Part shown: in pieces, positions 1-11,545 of the stretch | How positions within the stretch are numbered: position 1 is the first letter of the stretch | Layout of the letters: every line of letters begins with the position of its first letter | Source of the DNA: Pandoraea commovens | GTDB lineage: Bacteria; Pseudomonadota; Gammaproteobacteria; Burkholderiales; Burkholderiaceae | Length of the DNA: 64,000 nucleotides | Assembly (NCBI RefSeq): GCF_902459615.1 | Contig: NZ_CABPSA010000006.1 | Span: 62,001 to 126,000 of the forward strand | Reading direction: 5' to 3' | Translations under genes and position numbers: made by a program | Notes under the pieces: generated by a model | The model's input: the letters and a program-made list of their open reading frames with translations, nothing else | The model's database searches: none | Told to the model about the DNA's origin: nothing

Positions 1-1601
1 CCCTGTTTGGCCAGGCTCCCGCTACCGCCGATCAGACCTGACAGCGTGAGCGCCGTGCTGCCGCCGAGCATCAACGTACTGCCGCCACCGATGGCAATCG
101 TATTGGCGAGCGACACCGGTGCGCTGGCGTCGAGTACTCCGGTGGTGCCCGATACCTGAACCGTGCCGCTCCCAAGCGCTGTGCTGCTGCCCGCGACGAG
201 CGTGCCGCTGGAGAGAAATGTCCCTCCGGAGTAGGTGTTGATGCCTGAGAGCGAGAGGCTTCCCGTGCCGCCCAGCGACACGCTGCCGGTACCGCTGACG
301 ACCCCGCCCAACGTCAGCGGGTTGGTCCCTGAGACAGAGAGGCCGTTGGTGCCCAGCGTCGTTGGCAAGGCAATCGTTAGTCCCGCACTGGCCGCTTGCA
401 TGGCCCCGCCGTTGACCGTGAGCGAGCCGGTGCCGAAACTGCCTGCGTTATCAAAAACGGCGAGACCACCGTTGAGCGTCGTCGATGTGACGGCCAGCGG
501 ACCGGTGAACGTCCACGTGCCGCCATTCACGGTGGCGCTCGTGAAGTTCACGTAGCTCGCGCCGTTCAGCGTGCCGGTGCCCGTCGTGGTCGCGTTGTTG
601 GCGGAGTTGCGAAGCACCAGCGCGTTGGTGCCTCCTGCGCCTCCGTCGATCACGCCCGCCGCCGCGAAGCCCAGGTTGAAGCCGACGACGGGAAGCGCGC
701 CAATGCCGGTACTGCCGCCGTCGTTGAACGTGGAGCCGGTGACTGCCGTGAACGTGTTGTTGCTGTTCGCGCCGAGCGAGACACTGCCGCTTAGCGTGCC
801 CTCATTGCTGAACGTATTGCCTGTGCCCGTCGTGCCGTTGGGCTGAAAGGCGACGCGTCCGAGAATGGTCCCCGTGTTGGAGAAGTTGACGCCCGCGCCC
901 CCATACGCCACCACCACCGGTGCGCTGCCGTTCCCCGTGAGCGTGACCCCGAGGATAGGCGTGGCTCCCAACGTGCCGCTGTTGTTGAGGGTCGTGGTGC
1001 CGCCAGTGGCGTTCTGCACTGTTAGCGCCAAACCCGTCAGCCCTGGCAGATTGACGCCCAACACTCCCACAGTGCCTCGCATGATCGCGTTGTTCGTCAC
1101 GGTCTGCGTACTGCCACCGGCAGTGCCGTTGCCGATCACGGTGCCCGATGCGAGTAGCCCGATGCCGCCCAGCAGCGATGGGTCGATGGTGCCGCCGTTC
1201 ACGAGCGTGACGTTGCTCCCCGTGAGCGACAACGCCGTGCCGCCCACGCCGAGCAACACACCGACACCGGCGCTGCTGTTGACGGTGACCTGCAAGTTGC
1301 TCGCGGCATTCGAATAGGACGGTGCGAGCGGATTCGCGGCGCCGCTACACGTCACGATATTGCCTGCTGTCGTGCAGGTCGCCCAGGACGTCGCTGGTGC
1401 CAACGCGCCGAGTACCACGATGCAGGCAAGGCATACGCGCGTGAGCGACATCGAGGGAACTGCCGCTCGAAGGATCGGGAACCGTCTTGCACGACGCACA
1501 CGCGACGCCGGCGCGCCCGCATTCTGATGCGCTGTTTCCGGCGCGGGGACGACATCGACGCGGCAATGCCGCCAGACCAAACGATAGAGGTGCTTGTTCA
1601 T
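1..1601 (-). CDS. Autotransporter/adhesin with ESPR signal, N-terminal part, runs off the window
   Basis: Translation on the minus strand is open for 533 codons from an ATG at 1601 to the window edge. The start is fixed by a GGAG ribosome site just upstream and by the N-terminus MNKHLYRLVW..., followed by VVPAPETA, which is the extended signal peptide region (ESPR) of large type V secreted proteins. A hydrophobic signal core follows after an internal Met at 1451 and ends near ATSWA. The rest is a low-complexity, Gly/Thr/Asn/Ser-rich passenger with repeated units such as SLSGTNPLTLGG and YSGGTFLSSGTLVAGS, typical of autotransporter-associated beta-strand repeats forming a beta-helix. Likely role: a surface-exposed or secreted adhesin. 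The barrel or TpsA-type C-terminus lies outside the window, so type Va versus another type V class cannot be decided. Confidence 0.85.
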   Translation of the reverse strand, partial: MNKHLYRLVWRHCRVDVVPAPETAHQNAGAPASRVRRARRFPILRAAVPSMSLTRVCLACIVVLGALAPATSWATCTTAGNIVTCSGAANPLAPSYSNAASNLQVTVNSSAGVGVLLGVGGTALSLTGSNVTLVNGGTIDPSLLGGIGLLASGTVIGNGTAGGSTQTVTNNAIMRGTVGVLGVNLPGLTGLALTVQNATGGTTTLNNSGTLGATPILGVTLTGNGSAPVVVAYGGAGVNFSNTGTILGRVAFQPNGTTGTGNTFSNEGTLSGSVSLGANSNNTFTAVTGSTFNDGGSTGIGALPVVGFNLGFAAAGVIDGGAGGTNALVLRNSANNATTTGTGTLNGASYVNFTSATVNGGTWTFTGPLAVTSTTLNGGLAVFDNAGSFGTGSLTVNGGAMQAASAGLTIALPTTLGTNGLSVSGTNPLTLGGVVSGTGSVSLGGTGSLSLSGINTYSGGTFLSSGTLVAGSSTALGSGTVQVSGTTGVLDASAPVSLANTIAIGGGSTLMLGGSTALTLSGLIGGSGSLAKQ

Positions 1602-2004
1602 CGTGCTCCGGTTCCCAATGGCATGGAGTGCAGAAAGGGGGCGATGCGCGATGGCAACGCGCCCTTGGCGGCGGCATTCGGGGGGAGGCGACGACAGCAG
1701 CAATGCAGTGACAGGGCTGCAGGACGAAGCGCTAATGCGCGATAAATGTGCGGGCCATTCTAGAAAGCGCGATGGGAAAGCGCCCGGGGTATGCCGCTGA
1801 CGAGGCCCGCCGAGTGACATCGCGGGACGCGGGATTTGGCAGGGGAATCAAGGCCGTGCGTGGCCTTGTGAAGGACGAAGCGACGCCATTGCAGCGCCGC
1901 GAGAAACGCAGAGTTTCGGACGATTCCCTAAATCATCGACGGCGAGCGACCGCTTGGTTCACTCGCCGTCTTACAACGGTAGACGAACAACGATGTGTCG
2001 CTAC
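1602..2004. other. Intergenic region between the autotransporter start and phnW end
   Basis: About 400 bases without a supportable gene. It should hold the leftward promoter of the autotransporter, but I see no convincing -35/-10 pair. The phnW-side end carries the dyad listed separately. Short open frames here have no ribosome site and look like GC-rich shadows. Confidence 0.5.
1938..1970 (-). terminator. Possible terminator after phnW
   Basis: Arms GACGGCGAG (1938-1946) and CTCGCCGTC (1962-1970) form a perfect 9-bp stem with a 15-nt loop, 35 bases beyond the phnW stop codon. On the minus strand it is followed only by GATGATTTAG, so the U tract is poor. A hairpin terminator or 3' end stabiliser is the likely role. 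Confidence 0.4.
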
Positions 2005-3138
2005 CTACGCAGCGCGCGTGAGCGGCGCGACCTGACGAATGCCCAGCGACGCCAGCGACTGCGAGATCGCCGTGACGACGTTACGCATCTCGTTGTCGTC
2101 GATGGCACCGATGCAGCCGACCCGGAACGTCTCGATTTGCGTCAGTTTGCCGGGGTAGAGGATGTAACCGCGCTCGCGCACGGCTGCGTAGAACGCCTTG
2201 AAGTCGTACTTGCTGTCGGTCGGCGCATGGAACGTCACGATGACCGGCGCTTGTACCTCTGCTTCGAGGAATGGACGGAAGCCCAGCGACGCCATACCGT
2301 CCACCAACGCACGGCAGTTCTTCTGGTAGCGCTCACCGCGCACCGGCTGTCCGCCCTCGGCGAGGAACTGATCGACGGCGGCGCGCAGCGCGGCGACCAC
2401 GTGTGTCGGCGGCGTGAAGCGCCATTGCGTGGTCTTCTGCATGTAGGTGTACTGGTCGTGCAAGTCCATCGCCAGCGAGTGGCTGTTGCCACTGCTCGCT
2501 TCGAGCACCGTCTTCTTCGCAATGACGAAGCCCATGCCCGGCACGCCTTCGAGACACTTGCCACTTGCGGCGATCAACGCGTCGAACGGCATCGAACGCA
2601 CATCGATTTCCACCGCGCCGAACGAACTCATCGCGTCGACGATCAGCCCCTTGCCGTGCTTCTGGCAGACCCGTGCGATATCGGCCAGCGGGTTCAGCAC
2701 GCCCGCGCCGGTTTCGAGATGGACCTGTGCGACGTGCGTGATCGACGGATCGCGCGAGAGCGCTTCGTCGATGGCCGCCGCACTGGCTGCCTGATCTTCG
2801 GCGATGGGCAGGGCGATGGCGTCCCGGCCGAGATAGCGGCAGATCTTCAGAATGCGCTGGCAGTACGCACCGTTATCCGGCACGAGAATGCGAGCGTTGC
2901 GTGGCGTGAGCGTACCGATCGCCGCTTCGACGGAGAACGTCCCCGAGCCTTGCAGCGGGACGCAGACGTATTCGTCGCCACCGTGCACAATGTCCACCAG
3001 ATCGCGGCACAGCGACGCGGTGATGCGGTTGAACTGGGCGTCCCACGAACCCCAGTCGCGCAGCATGGCCTGTCGGGTGGCCGGCGACGTGGTGAGCGGG
3101 CCGGGGGTGAGCAGAATCGGTTCCTGACCGAGAATCAT
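2005..3138 (-). CDS. phnW: 2-aminoethylphosphonate--pyruvate transaminase
   Basis: A 377-residue class V, PLP-dependent aminotransferase of normal family length. It converts 2-aminoethylphosphonate and pyruvate to phosphonoacetaldehyde and L-alanine in the cytoplasm. The PLP lysine is K194 in ASGKCLEG and the cofactor-binding Asp is in IVDAMSSFG (about D168). The start has a strong GGAGG site. It is the last gene of the leftward phnS-T-U-W operon, 65 bases after the permease gene. With phnY and phnA across the divergent promoter it makes the phosphonoacetate route; no phosphonatase (phnX) is visible. Confidence 0.95.
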   Translation of the reverse strand: MILGQEPILLTPGPLTTSPATRQAMLRDWGSWDAQFNRITASLCRDLVDIVHGGDEYVCVPLQGSGTFSVEAAIGTLTPRNARILVPDNGAYCQRILKICRYLGRDAIALPIAEDQAASAAAIDEALSRDPSITHVAQVHLETGAGVLNPLADIARVCQKHGKGLIVDAMSSFGAVEIDVRSMPFDALIAASGKCLEGVPGMGFVIAKKTVLEASSGNSHSLAMDLHDQYTYMQKTTQWRFTPPTHVVAALRAAVDQFLAEGGQPVRGERYQKNCRALVDGMASLGFRPFLEAEVQAPVIVTFHAPTDSKYDFKAFYAAVRERGYILYPGKLTQIETFRVGCIGAIDDNEMRNVVTAISQSLASLGIRQVAPLTRAA

Positions 3139-3203
3139 GACCGCCTCCTATTAAGCGGGGAAATAGCTGAAATTCGTAAGTAAGTGCGCGACCAAAACCA
3201 ACT

Positions 3204-4997
3204 TCAATGTCCGTTGCGCGTGCCCGGCACCTTGCCGGACGGCCGACGCCACGCCTGCGTGTAACGCTCCACCACGATCTGCACGCCGTGATAGAGCAGG
3301 CACACCAGCATCGACGTGAGCACCACGAGCGTGGCCATCGCGGCGGCGGGTCCGATGGACCCGGTCTCATCCATGTTGACGATGGCGACCGACGCGAGCG
3401 ACGTATCTGCGGAGTAAAGGAAGACGACGGCGGAGACCGTCGTCATCGCGTTGACGAAGAGATAGCGGCTGATGTCGATGATCGACGGCAGGCAGATCGG
3501 CGCGGACACGCGCCAGAATGTGCGGTAGAAGGGCACCTTGAGCGACGCCGACACGTACTCGAACTCGGGGTCGATCTGCTTGAGCGCCGTGACTGCCGTG
3601 AGGTGACTCGACGAGTAGTAATGCACGACGTTGACGATCACCAGAATCGCGAGCGTGCCGTACAGGTTGTGCAGCGGGTTTGCCTCGGAGACGAAGAAGA
3701 AAATGTAGCCCAGACCTAGTACCAGCCCCGGCACACCCATCGGCAGCACGGCCATCATGCGGATGAAGCCGCGCACCCACGCCATGCCGCGCGTCTTCTC
3801 CAGCAGGTAGGCGATGACGAAGATCGCTGCCGTTCCCCACACAGCGCACCAGAACGCCATCTGCAAGCTGTTGAGGTACGAGTCCACGGCACCGCTTTCG
3901 ATCAGCCCGAAACGATAGTGACCAAGCGACAGACTGAAGTTGTATGGCCAGAACTTCACGAACGACGCGTACACCGCCATGCCCAGAATCGCGAGCATGA
4001 TCGCGGCCATCCCCCAGCACAGCGTGGCCATGAGCCAGTCGAATCCGCGTGACGGCTTCGGCACATATGGCACCGCGCGCGCGGAGAGCAGCGCCTGCTG
4101 CTTGCGCTGCACGACCGAGTCCACCAGATAGGTAATGCCGACGGGCACCAGCAGCACCAGTCCGACGACTGCGCCCTTGGAGAAATCCTGCTGTCCGATC
4201 ACCAGCTTGTAGATGTCGGTGGCCAGCACATTGAAATCACCGCCGATGACCTTGGGAATACCGAAGTCCGATATCGCGTAGGTGAAGACGATCATCGCCG
4301 CGCTGATCACCCCGTACTTCGCGCCGGGCAGCGTAATGGTGAGAAAGCGTCGCAGTGCGGGCGTACCGAGTGCATCGGCTGCTTCATACAGTCGTGCATC
4401 GGTGAGCGAGAGCGCGGTGATCAGAATCATCAGCGCATGCGGGAACGTGGCGTTCACGAGCGACATCACGATGCCCAGCGGGCCGTAGATGTCCACGTCG
4501 CCCATGAACGGACGCAGCAGTCCCTGATTGCCGAACCAGAAGATGAACGAGATGGCGGGCAGCAGCGTCGGGCCGAGAATCGGAATCAGTGCGATGTTGC
4601 GCAGCAGGGTCTTGTGGCGGATGCAGCTGCGCGTGAGCGCGTACGCGAAGATGAAGGCGAGCGGCACCGTAATGCAGGTCGTCACCATCGAGATCCATAC
4701 GCTGTTCCAGATCGAGCCGAAGAGCGCAGGGGAGTGGAAATATTCGCGAAAGTGTCGCAACCCGACGAAGTGTCCGTCGTTGTCCTGCACGCTCTTGACG
4801 AGAATCGCCGCCATCGGCGCGAGCAGAAAGAGCACGCCTGCTGCGGCAGCGACCAGCAGCAGTGCCTGTGCGAGACGATCCGTCCAGTGCGAGGCGAGTC
4901 TTACCGGACGCACCGCTGACGGCGGCGGGCGATCCGTCGTCTTGGGCGATGCCGGATTGGCCGTCAGTGTCGAGCCTGCTGAACTTAAGGAACTCAT
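3204..4997 (-). CDS. phnU: 2-aminoethylphosphonate ABC transporter, fused double permease
   Basis: 597 residues with two binding-protein-dependent permease domains in one chain, each with about six membrane segments. EAA-type cytoplasmic loops are visible near residues 205-225 (EAADALG...) and 479-500 (FEYVSASLK...). This fused form is known for the Burkholderia-type phosphonate transporter, where two separate permeases occur in Salmonella. The ATG at 4997 was chosen because it follows the phnT stop by 5 bases and has CAGGGG as ribosome site; the frame stays open upstream, but that sequence is out-of-frame phnT. It forms the inner-membrane channel with PhnT and PhnS. The symbol phnU versus phnV is a naming choice. 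Confidence 0.9.
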   Translation of the reverse strand: MSSLSSAGSTLTANPASPKTTDRPPPSAVRPVRLASHWTDRLAQALLLVAAAAGVLFLLAPMAAILVKSVQDNDGHFVGLRHFREYFHSPALFGSIWNSVWISMVTTCITVPLAFIFAYALTRSCIRHKTLLRNIALIPILGPTLLPAISFIFWFGNQGLLRPFMGDVDIYGPLGIVMSLVNATFPHALMILITALSLTDARLYEAADALGTPALRRFLTITLPGAKYGVISAAMIVFTYAISDFGIPKVIGGDFNVLATDIYKLVIGQQDFSKGAVVGLVLLVPVGITYLVDSVVQRKQQALLSARAVPYVPKPSRGFDWLMATLCWGMAAIMLAILGMAVYASFVKFWPYNFSLSLGHYRFGLIESGAVDSYLNSLQMAFWCAVWGTAAIFVIAYLLEKTRGMAWVRGFIRMMAVLPMGVPGLVLGLGYIFFFVSEANPLHNLYGTLAILVIVNVVHYYSSSHLTAVTALKQIDPEFEYVSASLKVPFYRTFWRVSAPICLPSIIDISRYLFVNAMTTVSAVVFLYSADTSLASVAIVNMDETGSIGPAAAMATLVVLTSMLVCLLYHGVQIVVERYTQAWRRPSGKVPGTRNGH

Positions 4998-5002
4998 CGT
5001 GG

Positions 5003-6085
5003 CTACCCCTGACGGAAGACGCGCACGGCGGCGCTCGGCACCGAGAAGCGCAGTGCGCCGCCCGTCGACGGTTGCAGGGCCTGCATGTCCGCAGGCGAGA
5101 GGTCGGCGTAGAGCGCGTGGTCGCAGGCGTGCATGCGCAGCGTCACGCGCGAGAAGGCCCCGAGAAACTCGATCTTCTCGACGTTGCCGTCGAACACGTT
5201 GGCGGTGTCGTCGAGGTCGTCCAGATCGCGCACGCGCACGTCCTCCGGCCGGAAGAAGACGCGGATGTCTTCGCCCGAGCGGCAGCCGTTGAGCGTGCCG
5301 CACGTCAGCTCGTACTGGCCGACGTGAACGCGTCCCGCGTCGCCCAGACGTGCGGGCAGGATGTTCGTCTTGCCCACGAAGTCCGCGACGAACGGCGTGG
5401 CCGGATGCTGATAGATATCACCGGGCGTGCCGACCTGTTCGATGACGCCGTTGTTCATCACGACGATGCGGTCGGCCATCGACAGCGCTTCTTCCTGATC
5501 GTGCGTAACGAGAATCGTGGTGATGCCCAGCCGTTGTTGCAGCGCGCGGATCTCGCTGCGCAGCCGCACGCGCACGCGGGCATCGAGCGCCGAGAGCGGT
5601 TCGTCGAGCAGCAACAGGCCGGGCGACGTCGCGAGTGCCCGTGCAATCGCAATGCGTTGCTGCTGGCCACCGGAGAGCTGACCGGGAAATTTGCCGCCTG
5701 CATCGGGCAACCCGACCATCGATAGCAGTTCGGCCACGCGCGCGTCGCGCTCGGCGCGTGGCACGCGACGGTTCGTCAGTCCATACGCCACGTTCTGTGC
5801 GACGCTCAGATTCGGAAAGAGTGCGTACGACTGGAAGACGATGCCGTAATCGCGCTGCATCGGCGGCAACGACGAGATGTCCCGTCCGTTTTGCGACAGC
5901 GTGCCCTGCGTCTGCGCCTCCAGCCCGGCGATGATGCGCAGCAGCGTGGTCTTGCCGCAGCCCGACGGACCGAGGAAGCAGAGCATTTCGCCACGCCGCA
6001 CGGTGAGGTGGATGTCATGCAGCACCACGGTGCTGTCGAAGCGCTTGTGGATGCCTGCTAGGTGGAGATACGTGTCGTCGCTCAT
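5003..6085 (-). CDS. phnT: 2-aminoethylphosphonate ABC transporter, ATP-binding protein
   Basis: 360 residues. Walker A GPSGCGKT is at 39-46, Q-loop around residue 85, signature LSGGQQQ at 137-143, Walker B LLLLDE at 157-162, and the switch histidine at 195 (VTHDQ). A C-terminal TOBE-like extension of about 120 residues is typical of the spermidine/iron/phosphonate importer class. The start at 6085 (MSDDTYLHL) is supported by AGGAGG at suitable spacing. The frame extends upstream, but only through an intergenic hairpin. It energises PhnU; the gap to the next gene is 5 bases, indicating tight coupling. Confidence 0.93.
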   Translation of the reverse strand: MSDDTYLHLAGIHKRFDSTVVLHDIHLTVRRGEMLCFLGPSGCGKTTLLRIIAGLEAQTQGTLSQNGRDISSLPPMQRDYGIVFQSYALFPNLSVAQNVAYGLTNRRVPRAERDARVAELLSMVGLPDAGGKFPGQLSGGQQQRIAIARALATSPGLLLLDEPLSALDARVRVRLRSEIRALQQRLGITTILVTHDQEEALSMADRIVVMNNGVIEQVGTPGDIYQHPATPFVADFVGKTNILPARLGDAGRVHVGQYELTCGTLNGCRSGEDIRVFFRPEDVRVRDLDDLDDTANVFDGNVEKIEFLGAFSRVTLRMHACDHALYADLSPADMQALQPSTGGALRFSVPSAAVRVFRQG

Positions 6086-6129
6086 TCGGGAGACCTCCTG
6101 CATGGTTGTGCCGGTGTGCGTGAGTGCGC

Positions 6130-6174
6130 GTGCGGCGCGATTGATGCGATCGATGCGATCAATGCGGGCCGCAC
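6130..6174 (-). promoter_or_regulatory. Stem-loop in the phnS-phnT intergenic mRNA
   Basis: Outer arms GTGCGGC (6130-6136) and GCCGCAC (6168-6174) pair perfectly, and inner arms ATTGAT and ATCAAT pair around a central ATCGAT. It lies in the 106-base gap between the binding-protein gene and the ATPase gene. Hairpins in this position in importer operons commonly protect the upstream mRNA and lower downstream expression. That role is inferred. Confidence 0.45.
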
Positions 6175-6191
6175 GCTGCGTCATCACGTCG

Positions 6192-7232
6192 TCACTTCTT
6201 CTCCGACTTCGCGCCGTAGCGTTTCTGCCACTCGGCAAGCACCGACTCGCGGCTCTTCGCGATGTCCGTGAAGTCGTTCTTCACGAGCATGTCGGGGTAG
6301 TTGGCCGGAATGGTCTCGAACTTCTTCGCGACACCCGGGTAAGCCACGATGGCCCAGTCCTTCGCGTACATCTCGTTGGCTTCCTTGCTTGCGAGCCAGT
6401 CCATGTAACGCTTGGCGGCGTCGAGCTTCTTGGTCGTCTTCACGATGCCCGCCGCTTCGATGTCGTAGCCCAGCCCTTCCTTGGGGAACACGAGATCGAT
6501 GGGCGCGCCCGCCGCCTTGGTGCGATGCGCATTGAATTCGAACGAAATGCCGATGGGGTACTCGCCCGCGCCCGCGTCGCGACACGGCTTCGAGCCCGAG
6601 TGCGTGTACTTCACGATGTTCTTGTCGAGCGCGTCCATGTACTTCCAGCCGCCGTCCTTGCCGAACATCTGCAACCAGGCCGTGACGTCGAGAAAGCCTG
6701 TGCCGGACGTAGCCGGGTTGGGCATCACGATCATCCCCTTATAGATGGGCTTGGCGAGGTCTTCCCACGACGTGGGCTTGGGCAGATTGCGCTTGGCCGC
6801 TTCCACGGTGTTGAAACAGACGGTCGCGCCCCACACATCGAGACCGACCCACGACGGCGGATTAGCCTTATCGCTATAGGCGCGCGTGAGTTGATCGAAG
6901 CCCTTAGGCGCGTACGGCGTGAGCAGGCCTTCCTGCTTGATGAGTTCGAGACTCGACGCGGCAAGCCCCGCGATCACGTCTGCCTGCGGGTTGGCCTTCT
7001 CCGCGAGTACCTTGGCCGTGACTACGCCAGTGGAGTCGCGCACGTACTTGATCTCGATGTCCGGATTCGCCTTCTGGAACGCTTCGGCATACGGACGCAT
7101 GACCTCGACTTCCCACGCGGTATAGACGGTCAGCGTGGTCTTCGCGAGCGCGTGACCGGCCTGTGCAGCGCAGACGAGTCCTGCGGCGAGGACGGCGGCA
7201 GCGCGCATGGCACGGCGCAAGGATGAATTCAT
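6192..7232 (-). CDS. phnS: 2-aminoethylphosphonate periplasmic binding protein
   Basis: 346 residues with a signal peptide of about 30 residues (MNSSLRRAMRAAAVLAAG... to HALA). The mature part begins KTTLTVYTAWE and matches the family 1 / iron-type extracellular binding proteins. It captures 2-aminoethylphosphonate in the periplasm for PhnU-PhnT. The ATG at 7232 was chosen because an AGGAG site lies directly upstream and the signal peptide starts there; 15 further upstream codons lack support. It is the first gene of the leftward operon and diverges from phnR. Confidence 0.92.
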   Translation of the reverse strand: MNSSLRRAMRAAAVLAAGLVCAAQAGHALAKTTLTVYTAWEVEVMRPYAEAFQKANPDIEIKYVRDSTGVVTAKVLAEKANPQADVIAGLAASSLELIKQEGLLTPYAPKGFDQLTRAYSDKANPPSWVGLDVWGATVCFNTVEAAKRNLPKPTSWEDLAKPIYKGMIVMPNPATSGTGFLDVTAWLQMFGKDGGWKYMDALDKNIVKYTHSGSKPCRDAGAGEYPIGISFEFNAHRTKAAGAPIDLVFPKEGLGYDIEAAGIVKTTKKLDAAKRYMDWLASKEANEMYAKDWAIVAYPGVAKKFETIPANYPDMLVKNDFTDIAKSRESVLAEWQKRYGAKSEKK

Positions 7233-7648
7233 GGATGGCTCCTGTGGGTCGCGATCAGGGTCGCGTTGTAAGTACACTCGACAGCCTTCTGTGAGGCGAT
7301 TTGTTGCATGATATTGGCAAATTATGTCGTTTTCTTGAAACCCTTGGCTTTTGTCATCTGTTCGTCAAATACCTCCAATAGTATGGAAATCGTTGATTCA
7401 GATAGGGTTTTGTCGCTGCCGCAATCGACTCGACCCGACGGTGTTGCAAAATCTGTCTGCAATGTCGGATGTGTTTTGTTGACAATCTACAAATTGCTGT
7501 GCTTGAATGTCAACAACAAAAATAATCACGTGATGCCACAAATTGCCAAGTTTCGATGGGACGGCGGTTTGTGTCCCGGTGCTAGGGCGCCGACGTCACG
7601 CGATGGCATCAATGTCCAGAGCACTGTTTTGAAAAAGGGAAGGCCGGT
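7233..7648. promoter_or_regulatory. phnS-phnR divergent control region
   Basis: About 415 bases, clearly more AT-rich than the neighbours. A candidate rightward promoter for phnR is TTGACA at 7479-7484 with TTGAAT at 7503-7508. That -35 lies in a dyad, GTTGACA (7478-7484) and TGTCAAC (7508-7514), so it may be an operator for PhnR. A leftward CATAAT box lies at 7321-7326 on the minus strand for phnS. No gene is supportable here. Confidence 0.5.
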
Positions 7649-9722
<2,074 letters not shown>

Positions 9723-9838
9723 GACACGTTGGATTGACGTCTGACCCAAGAGCAGAGCATGAGCGCCAGGGTCGAACGAACCTCAGAACGTTCGAACGAC
9801 CCGGCCCCTGTCCAGTTAGAGACGCAGTGGAGAACCCC

Positions 9839-11293
9839 ATGAACGCGCCGCACAAGCTGCACCCCGAGTTCCGCGCCGAAGCGCTTCGCATCGGTGGCGA
9901 AAAAGTGACCCGCGAACGGATCATCGAAGTGTTCAATCCGTATTCGGGCGATCTGGTCGGCACCGTGCCGAAAGCCTCGCTCGACGATGTGCGTCGCGCG
10001 TTCTCGATTGCCAAGCAGTACCGCTCCACGCTCACGCGTTTCGAGCGCGCCAACATTCTGGAGAAGGCGGCCGCACTGTTGCGCGCACGCACGGCGGAGG
10101 CGGCGGCCATCATCACGATGGAGTCGGGGCTCTGCAAGAAAGACGCCGTCTACGAAATCGGCCGCGTCGCCGACGTGCTGGGTTTCGCCGCAGGCGAAGC
10201 GCTCAAGGACGACGGACAGGCGTTCTCATGCGATCTCACGCCGCACGGCAAGAAGCGTCGTGTGGTGACGCAGCGCGAGCCGCTGCTGGGCGCGATTGCG
10301 GCTATCACGCCGTTTAATCACCCCATGAATCAGGTGGCGCACAAGGTCGCGCCGTCGATTGCGACGAATAATCGGATGGTGCTCAAGCCGTCCGAGAAGG
10401 TGCCGCTCTCAGCTTACTATTTGGCCGACACGCTGTATGAAGCCGGTCTGCCGCCGGAGATGCTGCAAGTGATCACCGGCGATCCGATGGAGATTGCCGA
10501 CGAGCTGATCACGAACGAGAACATCGACATGATCACGTTCACGGGCGGCGTGTCGATCGGCAAGTACATCGCGTCCAAGGCGGGTTATCGCCGCATCGTG
10601 CTGGAGCTGGGCGGCAACGACCCGCTGATCGTGATGGAGGACGCCGATCTGGAGCGCGCGACCGATCTCGCGGTGCAAGGGTCGTACAAGAACTCGGGTC
10701 AGCGTTGCACGGCGGTCAAGCGCATGCTGGTGCACAAGGACATCGCCGCGCAGTTCACCGAACTCGTGGTCGAGAAGACCCGTGCGTGGAAGTACGGCGA
10801 TCCGGCCGATGGCGACAACGACATGGGCACGGTGATCGACGAAGCGGCCGCGCGCCTGTTCGAGTCGCGAGTGAACGAAGCGGTGTCGCAGGGGGCGCGT
10901 CTGCTGGTCGGCAATAAGCGCGAGGGCGCACTGTATTCGCCGACGGTGATCGACCGTGTCGACCCGAAGATGACGGTGGTGCGCGAAGAGACCTTCGGGC
11001 CGGTGTCGCCGATCATCACGTTCGGCAGCATCGACGAAGCCATCGCCATCTCCAACGGCACTGCGTTCGGCCTGTCGTCCGGCGTTTGTACGAACCGGCT
11101 TGATTATGTGACGCGTTTTACCAACGAATTGCAGGTCGGGACCGTCAACGTGTGGGAAGTGCCGGGGTATCGCATCGAACTGACGCCGTTCGGTGGTATC
11201 AAGGACTCCGGGCTTGGCTATAAGGAAGGGGTTCAGGAGGCGATGAAAAGCTTCACTAACACCAAGACCTTCACCTTGCCGTGGGGCGTCTGA
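9839..11293 (+). CDS. phnY: Phosphonoacetaldehyde dehydrogenase
   Basis: 484 residues, NAD-dependent aldehyde dehydrogenase family. It oxidises phosphonoacetaldehyde to phosphonoacetate, linking PhnW to PhnA. The catalytic Cys is in SGQRCTAVKR, the general-base region is LELGGNDP, and the cofactor motif FTGGVSIGK is present. The ATG at 9839 has GTGGAG upstream and gives MNAPHKLHPEF; a longer in-frame extension overlaps non-conserved leader. Family and context agree. Confidence 0.93.
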   Translation: MNAPHKLHPEFRAEALRIGGEKVTRERIIEVFNPYSGDLVGTVPKASLDDVRRAFSIAKQYRSTLTRFERANILEKAAALLRARTAEAAAIITMESGLCKKDAVYEIGRVADVLGFAAGEALKDDGQAFSCDLTPHGKKRRVVTQREPLLGAIAAITPFNHPMNQVAHKVAPSIATNNRMVLKPSEKVPLSAYYLADTLYEAGLPPEMLQVITGDPMEIADELITNENIDMITFTGGVSIGKYIASKAGYRRIVLELGGNDPLIVMEDADLERATDLAVQGSYKNSGQRCTAVKRMLVHKDIAAQFTELVVEKTRAWKYGDPADGDNDMGTVIDEAAARLFESRVNEAVSQGARLLVGNKREGALYSPTVIDRVDPKMTVVREETFGPVSPIITFGSIDEAIAISNGTAFGLSSGVCTNRLDYVTRFTNELQVGTVNVWEVPGYRIELTPFGGIKDSGLGYKEGVQEAMKSFTNTKTFTLPWGV

Positions 11294-11425
11294 GCGAGAC
11301 GTAGCAGAACCAGCGCAAAAATTGTGACAATTTGATGACAGGATTGTTGCGCTGGTCAAATTGGTGTACGGTGTATCGATTGGGGATACGCATGACGCGT
11401 GAACTTACTTGCGTGAACTTAACAT

Positions 11426-11461
11426 GCATCCCGACGCCAGTGTTCGTCTGACGCGGGATGC
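11426..11461. other. Hairpin between phnY and the Na/Pi-type transporter
   Basis: GCATCCCG (11426-11433) pairs with CGGGATGC (11454-11461) across 20 bases. There is no U tract. It may end phnY transcripts or structure the leader of the next gene. Confidence 0.3.
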
Positions 11462-11545
11462 CGGTTTAGAAAACCAGGCCACGCGTCATGTTGGCGGCGC
11501 GAAGCGCTGCCTGTCCCGTCGACAATAAGATCACGGAACACTGGC

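Noticed and set aside
235-1317. Pro/Val-rich open frames on the plus strand
   Set aside because: They are the complement of the repeat-rich autotransporter passenger, which has the ESPR, ribosome site and signal peptide.
1954-3183. 409-codon open frame on the plus strand over phnW
   Set aside because: Antisense shadow of phnW, Arg/His/Asp-rich, with no motif.
6086-6238. N-terminal extension of phnT
   Set aside because: The extra residues (RIDRIDRINRA) are only the translation of the intergenic hairpin. The ATG at 6085 has the ribosome site and family N-terminus.
7250-7640. Short plus-strand frame (7308-7652) in the phnS-phnR gap
   Set aside because: It overlaps the start of phnR, has no ribosome site, and covers the promoter and dyad.
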